Shown here in pieces: positions 56,749 to 64,000 of a stretch of 64,000 nt of DNA. A program made the translations under genes and the position numbers. Position 1 is the first letter of the stretch; each line of letters opens with the position of its first letter. The notes below the pieces were generated by a model that saw only the letters and a program-made list of their open reading frames with translations, made no database searches and was not told the DNA's origin. Source of the DNA: Datura wrightii (taxonomy: Eukaryota > Streptophyta > Magnoliopsida > Solanales > Solanaceae); contig JASDFA010000001.1 in the NCBI GenBank assembly GCA_035772735.1, positions 78,146,001-78,210,000 on the forward strand, in the 5' to 3' direction.

Positions 56749-58353
56749 TATGGATGATATCATGATATCGATATCAAGATGAAGGCCCATTCAGGTAGGG
56801 GAATCTCACAAGGGAGGTCCCAAAGTCATAATGTATAAGCCTATGTTCGCGTGTAGTTCTGAGGCATCGGGTGATCGACCCTTAGCCTACTCGGTGCTAG
56901 ACATTACTCCCTAAATATGCATATGCTCTACATCATTTTATAACAAAGCTCAACATCATTTATTGGTGAAGCTCAATGATCAAATACATCTCAAATATGA
57001 AAACATGCATATGAGAAGCTTTAGCTCAAAACATACCATAAGGTGAAAACATACTTGGAAGCCTTCGCTCCAAAACCATGTGGTAAGCTATACATAGGAA
57101 CACTTGAACTCAAAACATTCCACAAGCTAAAATTATAATTGGGAGTCTTTGCTTCTAAACAATGTGGTAAGCTTAATTCAGGAGAATTATCATTCATACT
57201 TAACATGTGGGCATTGCCCAAACCATTATCATACTTAGGAATATTCAATTATTATCGAAAACATAATTGTAAGCATGGGTAGCTTCAAAACATGCTTTTC
57301 ATCATAATATCTGATCATCATCATAACTCATCACAAATCTCATCTTCCATGAACTTCTCATCCATGGGCTTTTAATTCATAAAACTATAATCATGATTTT
57401 AAATTGAAAACATTATAAAATTTGCCCATGCTTCATAATTCAATAGTAGAATAATAATCAAATCATACCCATATATAGAAATAGAAGATTCATGGATTTG
57501 GGTTAAAACCCCATAGATTAGACACAGAATTTCATAATTTATAGAGGGATTGGACATGGGTGTGAAAGAAATCACCCATTCATAACCTTACATACCTGTA
57601 GGTAGCTGATTCTAACACTACTTTGAATGCCGAATAGAGAACTAAAGGAAATTGAGGAGCTTGATCACCCTCTCAAACTTGTCTACCTTGAATGAATGAA
57701 TAATGTATAAAATGAACTTAACCCCTTTAAAAGTCACTATTCATAACCCAAAACATTGTCGTTGAGGCCTTAGGAACTTAGGAATTATAGAAAAGCCCTT
57801 ACTAAACTCGCAGAAAATAACTGTGAGGTGGCCCTAACGGGTGACCTGACGACTTGTCACTTTGGGGCACGACTCGTGGAGTCGATTGTTATGTACATTG
57901 CTCATAAATTCTACTGGGCTCGTGATGGGTCACCTCACGACCCGGTGTGGATGACCACGACTGGTTGACATCATCCGTGATGTACACTGCCTTTCCTCGT
58001 CAAATTTTACTCCAGGCCTGCTAACGACTCACACCACGAATTGTGGGGACTGATCACAACTCGTGGGGACCTCCCCTAAAATCCACTGCTCTTATTCTTT
58101 CTTTTTTAATTCCCCTCCCCCACGGTTGACCCAATGACTCGTGGGGCCTGACCACGAGTGGTGGTCTTGCCCGTGGGGTCTCATTTCTTCTACCCTTCTT
58201 ACCAAATGCCTGGGCCTTCCCCACCAGCCACATCACAAATCATGGGTAGTCCTCATGAGTCTCCTTATGACCCGTTCTGAGTCTGTTGCAAAATTTCAAC
58301 TTTTTCTCCATTTCAACTCCCGGGTCTGATCTTTGGGCTTTAGGGGTATAACA

Positions 58354-58831
58354 ATAGTGAAGGGATGGCGATACATAACGCCTGACTCATTTAGGCAAAT
58401 CCTACACCGAAAAAGAGAGGAAGAGTCCTGGGCTATTTAGTAAAGGACTGGACTTAATACTGTGAGGCGCCTTTTGGCTTGAAAACCTAATAGGACAAAA
58501 CTGTGTTGGCCGAGGCCCAAAAGGGGATAATACTTCACACTATTGGGCCAGGGTCATTACAGGTGGTACCAAAGCTAACTCTCGACTAGTATGGTGGTGG
58601 AGCAAACCTCAGCGAGGACGCTGAGTCCCTACGAGGGGTGAGTGAAGGGATGGCGATATGTAACGAAATCCCACATTGGAAATGAGAGGGAGAGTCATAG
58701 GCTATTTTGTAAAGGACTGGAATTAATATTGTGAGGCGCCTTTTGGGTTGAATACCCAATGGGACAAAATTGTGTTGGGCCGAGGCCCAAAAGAGGATAA
58801 TACTTCACAGTGTTGGGCTAGGGTCGTTACA
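58354..58831 (+). mobile_element. TRIM-like miniature LTR element, partial tandem
   Basis: Two related direct repeats, about 58374-58561 and 58659-58831 (173 bp, TGTAACG ... GTCGTTACA), surround a 97-bp centre. The centre begins GGTGGTACCAAAGC, a tRNA-iMet-like primer site (TGGTATCAGAGC with differences), and ends in a purine-rich GAGGGGTGAGTGAAGGGATGG. The same purine-rich end also precedes the first repeat (58356-58373), so a further unit once lay to its left. There is no coding capacity. Size and layout fit TRIM elements, which depend on other elements for movement. I see no 5S-like segment, so it is not Cassandra. Confidence 0.75.
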
Positions 58832-58836
58832 CTGCA

Positions 58837-59735
58837 TCACTCCCTTCATGGGAGATACCTTCAGAAACACCCAATCATCCACTTCGAATTTTAATTCCCT
58901 CCTTCTCACATTGGCATATGACTTTTTGTGACTTTGAACTATTTTCAATTGGTCCCATATGAGCTGAACCTTCTCTATAGCCTCATGGACCGAATCTTGT
59001 CCTATCATCACCACTTCACCATCTTCAAATCAACCAATAGGCGATCTACATAGCTGCCCATAGAGAGCCTTAAACAGAGCCATCTGAATACTGGGATGGT
59101 AGCTATTATTGTATGCAAACTCGATCAGAGGAAAATGACCATCCCAGCTACCTTTGAAGTCAATTACGCATGCTCTCAACATGTCCTCGAGAGTCTAAAT
59201 TGTCCACTACGCTTGACCATCCATTTGCAGGTGAAATGTTGTGCTGAGCTTAACCTGAGTACCAAGTCCTTTTTGAAATGACCTCCAAACTTAAGAGGTA
59301 AATTGAGTGCCTCTGTCTGATATAATGGCCAAGGGCACTCCATGCAATCGAACTAGCTCTCGAATATATATAGTTTGGCATAGTCCTCCGCCGAATCCGT
59401 GGTTTTGACCAGTAGAAAATGAGCGACCTTGCTCAAGCTGTCTACCACCACCCAAATGGAGTCATATTGTCAACGAATACGAGGTAAACTTGTGATGAAT
59501 TCCATATTAATTTCTTCCCACTTCCAATTAGGAATATTGATATCCTAAAGCACGCCTCCCGGTCTGTGATGCTCGACCTTTACTTGTTGACAGTTCGGAC
59601 ACTTAACTACAAACTCTGCGATGTCCTTCTTCATACCATTCCACTAATAAACTTCCCGAAAGTCACGGTACATCTTGGTGGCACCTAGATAGATTAAATA
59701 TTTGGATCCATAAGCCTCGTGCAACATCAGGCTCC
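58837..59735 (-). pseudogene. Integrase core and C-terminal barrel of D
   Basis: The frame up to 59014 reads VMIGQDSVHEAIEKVQLIWDQLK, SYANVRRRELKFEVDDWVFLKVSPMKGVM, the integrase C-terminal barrel entry, and at its end meets the TRIM-like element. Above 59014 the catalytic core is readable only in pieces with stops, colinear with E's integrase. Confidence 0.8.
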
Positions 59736-60390
59736 TCAAATCATCCACATCCGAAACACATAAGCAACCCTGATATCGAAGCATGCCATCTCCCCCTTGG
59801 AAAAGAACTCTACCTTCTGATTTTGAACCGCTTCCTTTAACTTTACCAAAATAGGGTCCTCATCTTGTCTATCTTTTACCTCATACACCAATGGTGATTC
59901 TGATATATTCTGAACTATAATACCACCATCGGTTGAGTCAACCAACCTAACTCCCAACCTTGCGAGTCGATGCACATCCTTCACCAGCTCCTTCTTCCCT
60001 TCATCCACATGGGACACACTCTCCATAGAGAGTCTACTAAGTGCGTTTCCTACTACATTGGCCTTACGCGGATGGTAAAGCACACTCATATAGTAATCCT
60101 TGAGTAGCTTCAACCACTTTCTTTTCTAAAGATTGAGGTCCTTCTGGGTAAACATATATTGCAAACTCTTGTGGTCCGTGAACACATCCACGTGGACCTC
60201 GTACAAGTAATGTCGACATATATTCAAGGCAAATACCACTGCGGCCAATTCTAGATCGTGGTGAGGGTAATTCTTCTTATGAATCTTTAGATGTCTAGAA
60301 GCATATGCTATAACTTTCCCATGATGTATCAATGCACAACCAAGTCCGATACTTGAAACATCACAATATACCACAAAACCATCGGTACCC
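59736..60390 (-). pseudogene. RNase H and integrase N-terminus of D
   Basis: 60374-60126: VYCDVSSIGLGCALIHHGKV, HDLELAAVVFALNICRHYLYE, FTDHKSLQYMFTQKDLNL (RNase H). After a stop, 60113-59736: MKLLKDYYMSVLYHPRKANVVGNALSRLSMESVSHVDEGKKELVKD and the integrase lead-in. Similarity to E is high. The sequence is cut at about 60390, within the segment before VVYCD. RT and everything upstream are missing. Confidence 0.85.
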
Positions 60391-60862
60391 GGCTCTGAGG
60401 CTCATCCCCTTCAGTAGTCTATTTAGAGTTAGCTATCAGCCCTTTTGGTGAGTCCTCATGTTCCGAGGGCCGTATGTTCAAACCTTGATGTTCTTTTTGT
60501 TTTAAGTTTGCCGGGTTAGTTGGGGATGTTGTTCCTTTAACCCATCTGATATTGTAGAGGCTTTCAGACTAATTGTAATACTCAGTTGTTATGTATTTTA
60601 GTATGTTTCTCTTATCATGCTATGTTATGTTACTTTATGTTTCCACTATATCGTATGTTCAGTATTCTGCTCTAAGTGATAAGAAGTTAGATGAATGTTT
60701 TTTCCATGGGTTGACTTGGAGCCTCTTGGGACTCCTCGTCTCGTGTTATGATCCGTGTCTACGTTCGGGTCCTGACCAACTTGGTATGAGAGCATTAGGT
60801 TTTGAAGTATCCTAGGGGGTCTGAAAGCTGCATTAAGTAGAGTCTTTTTCATGGATGTGAAG
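60391..60862 (+). mobile_element. Fragment I: LTR end, primer site and leader of another gypsy element
   Basis: 60391-60778 looks like the 3' part of an LTR, ending GGGTCCTGACCA, followed by the primer site TTGGTATGAGAGC (60781-60793; one change from the iMet type) and a leader with GGGGGTCTGAAAGC and AAGTAGAGTC words like those after the primer sites of A and F. H interrupts it at 60863. The LTR is not the same family as A, F, D or E. Confidence 0.65.
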
Positions 60863-62351
60863 TGATCTCGGGCAAAATAGCATGCCGGAGTGACGCTTGA
60901 TAACTTAATTTTGTCCTGTTTAGCTAAGTAATTGTATACATTTTCATGTGATTTTATATAAACGTGAATATATGTGCTAACCAATATGATTAGTCCTTGT
61001 TTTGTAGGTTTCAATGATTTTGAGGAACTAATGTATAAGTTGGTGAAGTAGCGGAATGGAGTCGGGAGCAGATGCGGCCGGCAGGTAGCACCAGCGGGCC
61101 AACAACGTGCCACGCCGTGCTAGCTACGCGATAGAGCTAGGCCAACGTGCTACCCAAGCAGCATGACACGCTGCCAATGCGGTGGCACTTGTTAGTTTCG
61201 GCTTCCGGAGGCAATTTCCAGAGAGCTTTCGTGTTACCTCCGTGTCACAGAGGCAGTGCTCCGTGACACGGAGCCATTCCACGACAGGCTAAATTATGCA
61301 CGTTTCTCATTTGTTATAAATAGGACCCTTAGCTCCTAAAACCATGAGGTCACGATTTTATTCTGGAAAACTACCTAGGAGTGAAGGGAGAAGTGGGAGA
61401 ACTCATCTAGGGTTTGGAAAATTCCCTTCTCATCTACCAAATGCATGTAAGTATGTTAGTTTAGAGTAGTTAGTTGTAGTTTTATGAACATGAATGGCAA
61501 GAACCCTTCCTCTAGGGTTGAAGCCATGAATTATGATTGTGATTTTATGAAATTGTTTTGGAATTAAGTTATTGATTGTTGTTTTCGTCTTGCATTCTCG
61601 ATTGTTGGTCGTGTTTATGATTGATCACCATGAAAACATATACGTTAGCTTGGGCAATTGCTTGAGAATGAATTACCTAGGTCAGGACATGAGAATGTAA
61701 GGAGCATGTTTGTATCTCACGATATAATTTCGTGTTAGGATAGAAATATACCTAATACCTTGCTTGGTTGATAAAACGGGGGTTATTAAGAGACCAACAT
61801 AGGATTATCACATCACCACTCGAAGAAGTAGTTGTGAGGGTAAGTTGAGTTAAATGGTTAGACGCACGAAAGTCCCTAATCATTTCCCCGTAAATGACAA
61901 CATAATTAATTGCCCGCAAACTAGAAATTAGCATCCTCGCTCACAATGATGCAGTGAGGCTAGTTTTCCGTGTTTAGAGGCTCGAAAGACCATGAACATG
62001 GAATTCTAATTATGTGAAATAATAATCGATAGTTTCATGATTAACCCATTGCAAATCGTAGTATCATATCATTAGCTGGTTTTAACTCTATGTTGCTCCT
62101 AGAGTAAATTTAGGATATTTCGTTGAAAAAAACTAGAGTTAATTAAATCTCCCTCGGAAACTTCTATACCCGACACTTGTGAAAGTTAAGATCACACTTG
62201 AAATGGATAGATAGAGGAATGGGTCCAGTCCTTGTGGGTTCGACATTCCGGTTCTTAAAAAGAGCCACTATATTACTTGCATGACCTGTACACTTGCGGA
62301 CGCGCGAATAAGGGCCGAACAAGTTTTTGGCACGCGAATAAGGGCCGAACA
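60863..62351 (+). repeat. 5' LTR of H
   Basis: Starts TGATCTCGGGC like the B and C LTRs (TGATCTTGGGC) and ends GGGCCGAACA. Palindrome words are at about 61085-61275, with CTCCGTGTCA 61238-61247 / TGACACGGAG 61264-61273 perfect. TATAAATAG follows at 61315-61323. Confidence 0.88.
61238..61323 (+). promoter_or_regulatory. U3 inverted repeat and TATA box of H
   Basis: CTCCGTGTCA / TGACACGGAG hairpin (61238-61273) sits about 40 bp before TATAAATAG (61315-61323), the same order and spacing class as in C and F. Confidence 0.7.
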
Positions 62352-62362
62352 GGTTTTTGGCG
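62303..62362 (+). repeat. 30-bp tandem duplication across the LTR end and primer site of H
   Basis: CGCGAATAAGGGCCGAACA plus RGTTTTTGGC occurs at 62303-62332 and 62333-62362. The first copy carries a second, shortened LTR/primer boundary. The functional-looking boundary is the second, which continues into CGTCGTTGCTGGGGA. Confidence 0.88.
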
Positions 62363-62374
62363 TCGTTGCTGGGG
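62357..62374 (+). other. Primer binding site of H (tRNA-Asp, mutated)
   Basis: TGGCGTCGTTGCTGGGGA differs from the B site TGGCGCCGTTGCCGGGGA by two C-to-T changes. Confidence 0.8.
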
Positions 62375-62467
62375 ACTCGGTGAAGTTTTGATAATTTATC
62401 TGCTTTGTGTGATTTTTGAAATTTCCTTAAGTGTTGAGAAACTTGGTCTTAGTCTATTTATTTGTAG

Positions 62468-64000
62468 GTGATAGGTTGTCCTGCCGAGCTGGCTAGAAAT
62501 AGAGAGCTTGTGGAACCGTTGCTGGAACCTGAACGTCAAATCCATTTGCGAAGGAGAGTAGCTCTAGAGCAAAAGCTGAAGAGACTTCAAGAAAAGGTAC
62601 AACAACAACCTCCCACGGGACAAGCACAATTGTCATCAGAAGCAATGGTAGCAAGACCAGTTCGCGAAGTGGAAATCCCACTAGCGATAAATGTGACCTC
62701 TAGCATCCGTAAACCGGAGCCTGGAGGGCACTTTGAGCTTAAATAGAACATGGTGCAGCTGTTACATTCTAGTGGCAATTCACTGGGATGGCACATGAGG
62801 ACCCGCAGCAGCACCTACAGAGCTTTTTAGAGATTAGTGACACGTTTGTCTCCATCAGCGTGTCCACAGATTATGTCCGACTGACCCTTTTCCCATTTTC
62901 ATTGTTGGGAGAGGAAAAAAAGTGGTTGAAGGCTGAGCCACCGAACTCTATAACTTCGTGGAATGACTTGGCTAAGAAGTTCCTTATCAGATTCATCCCT
63001 TCAGGCAAAACTGCAAAGTTGAGAAGTGAAATACTCAGTTTCAAGCAGAGGCCTGATGAGAACTTATATATGGCTTGGGAAAGATTCAAGTCATTGTTGA
63101 GAGACTGCCCCCATCACCAGCAATCAAATGAAGTACTGGCTCATACCTTTGTAGAAAGTCTAGACCCACACACAAAAATATTACTAGACTCTACATCGGG
63201 TGGGCAAGCCTTGGAGAAGACGTATGATGAGTTGTACACTTTGTTGAATAGAATCACTCAAGGAAATCCAGAGTGGCACAGCGAGTCATCGAGAGGGGCA
63301 AGAAAGAAGCAAGAAAGAGACCAGGGTTGATAGAGGTAGATGGAATGAATGCCTTGGCAGCGCAGTTAGCTTCATTCCAGCATCAGATGATGACTCAGTT
63401 CAATAAACTGAGTATGAACCAACACCAGGGCCAGGTTAACGCAGTTCAGCAAGCTCTGAGTTGGTGCGAAATTTATGGTAATACTGGGCACAATGCAAAA
63501 TCTTGTGGAGCCAATCCGGAGTCAGTCAATTTTGTTGGTAATGTGCAGCGCAACAATCAGAATTTTGGAACCAGTTACAACAGAAATTGGCAGGGCCACC
63601 CGAATTTTTCTTGGGGTGGAAACCAAAAGCAGAGTTATATGCACCCTCAATAATAGCAGTATCAGAAGAATAGGCAGAATGATGGGAAATTGAGCAGCAG
63701 CATTGAGGAAACATTGCAGAAAATCATGGAGACCCAGACTCAGTTAGTGGAAAATCAGGCGAGGATGGCAACATACATAAAGAATCAGCAAATGACCACC
63801 CGCAATCTTGAAAAACAAGTGGGTCAGATAGCAGCTGCTCAAAACATGAGATCACAAGGGGGATTACCAAGTGACACAGATCCTAACCCCCGACAGATCA
63901 ATGCCATCAGTTTGAGAAGCGGTAAGCAATTAGCTGATGTAGTGCCAAAAGAGCTGAGAAAGGGGGTGCAGCCGGAGTTGGTTAGACCAGGACCATCCAT
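62468..64000 (+). pseudogene. gag: Gag of H (runs off the window)
   Basis: Frame 1 (62468) reads LARNRELVEPLLEPERQIHL, RPVREVEIPLAINVTSSIRKPEPGGHFELK, then TAG (62744-62746) where relatives have a Gln codon. A one-base loss near 62775 shifts to the 62788 frame: EDPQQHLQSFLEISDTF, WNDLAKKFLIRFIPSGKTA, AWERFKSLLRDCPHH, LLDSTSGGQALEKTYDELY. A second shift near 63300 leads to IEVDGMNALAAQLASF and the zinc knuckle CEIYGNTGHNAKSC, whose second Cys is now Tyr. Two adjacent stops (63651-63656) look like CAA/CAG to TAA/TAG. The coiled segment and RSQGGLPSDTDPNPRQINAISLRSG follow, to the end of the window. Confidence 0.87.

Larger units (their letters stand above)
36356..58353 (-). mobile_element. Solo LTR G, same family as D, split by element E
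   Basis: LTR halves 36356-37187 (TGTCACGACCCGAATG...) and 56749-58353 (...GGGGTATAACA) join into one LTR of about 2.4 kb with no internal region, so it is a solo LTR. It sits in D's integrase. The left neighbour is CCGCA, but the right end abuts TRIM-like sequence rather than a TSD; the matching CTGCA lies past that, at 58832. The right half contains palindromic CACGAGTC/GACTCGTG words at about 57840-58290. Confidence 0.75.
34702..60390 (-). mobile_element. Element D: chromovirus-like gypsy element, heavily interrupted and truncated
   Basis: Pieces on the minus strand: part of its 3' LTR (34702-35727), 3' UTR and integrase tail (35728-36355), then, after G, E, F and the TRIM-like element, integrase core, zinc region and RNase H (58837-60390). 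Left ...CCGCA (36351-36355) and right CTGCA (58832-58836) look like a slightly diverged 5-bp TSD around the insertion. RT, protease, gag and the 5' LTR are absent. At about 60390 the D sequence stops abruptly against fragment I. A is inserted in its LTR at 34701/34702. Confidence 0.8.
60863..64000 (+). mobile_element. Element H: Athila-like gypsy element, 5' part
   Basis: LTR 60863-62351, tRNA-Asp primer site, gag to the window end. Same group as B and C but the opposite strand and clearly diverged. It is inserted in the leader of fragment I; the left TSD would be TGAAG (60858-60862), the right side is outside the window. Confidence 0.9.

Noticed and set aside
58354..58831. Cassandra-type TRIM with 5S rRNA sequence
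   Set aside because: No 5S promoter-like segment is visible in the small LTR; only the size class fits.

Overview
The window is plant nuclear DNA made almost entirely of LTR retrotransposons nested inside one another. I found no host gene, tRNA or rRNA. Gypsy-type gag-protease-RT-RNase H-integrase proteins, 1.4-2.9 kb LTRs, tRNA-iMet and tRNA-Asp primer sites, and stop codons of the C-to-T type point to methylated, gene-poor heterochromatin of a flowering plant. A solanaceous eudicot is my guess, with low confidence.

Two groups of Ty3/gypsy element are present. Chromovirus (Del/Tekay-like) elements A, D, E, F, G and I have a tRNA-iMet primer site and, where visible, a chromodomain-like integrase tail. 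Athila-like elements B, C and H have a tRNA-Asp primer site, and B and C carry an extra ORF3 after pol. A small TRIM-like element is also present.

Layout. Element A (+) runs from before base 1 to 34701, with its 3' LTR at 32675-34701. Inside its integrase sits B (minus, 5182-31991), and inside B's reverse transcriptase sits C (minus, 14210-26968, 5-bp TSD TTGTA). A itself lies in an LTR of D (minus), which resumes at 34702. D's integrase is split at 36355/58837 by a solo LTR G of the same family plus the TRIM-like element. G is split by E (minus, 37188-56748). E's gag is split by F (+, 43969-54162, TSD GGTT[C/G]). D ends abruptly at about 60390 against an LTR/leader fragment I (+), which is interrupted at 60863 by H (+), running off the window at 64000.

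State of the genes. All polyproteins carry stops or frameshifts. C is the best preserved: a 527-codon gag frame and a 408-codon RT-RNase H-IN frame, with scattered single lesions. F has the reverse pattern: two 2864-bp LTRs about 2% apart flank an almost unreadable pol, which suggests it was moved by proteins from another element.

Most interesting signal. The U3 promoter regions of B, C, F and H, and less clearly A, contain blocks of perfect inverted repeats built on CGTGNCACGGAG / CTCCGTGNCACG and CTCCGCGATGG / CCATCGCGGAG, just upstream of TATA boxes. The same arms occur in Athila-like and chromovirus-like elements, and changes in one arm are matched in the other. B and C carry a further block between pol and ORF3, where it could act as an internal promoter. 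The D/E/G family has a similar architecture built on a different motif, GACTCGTG/CACGAGTC.
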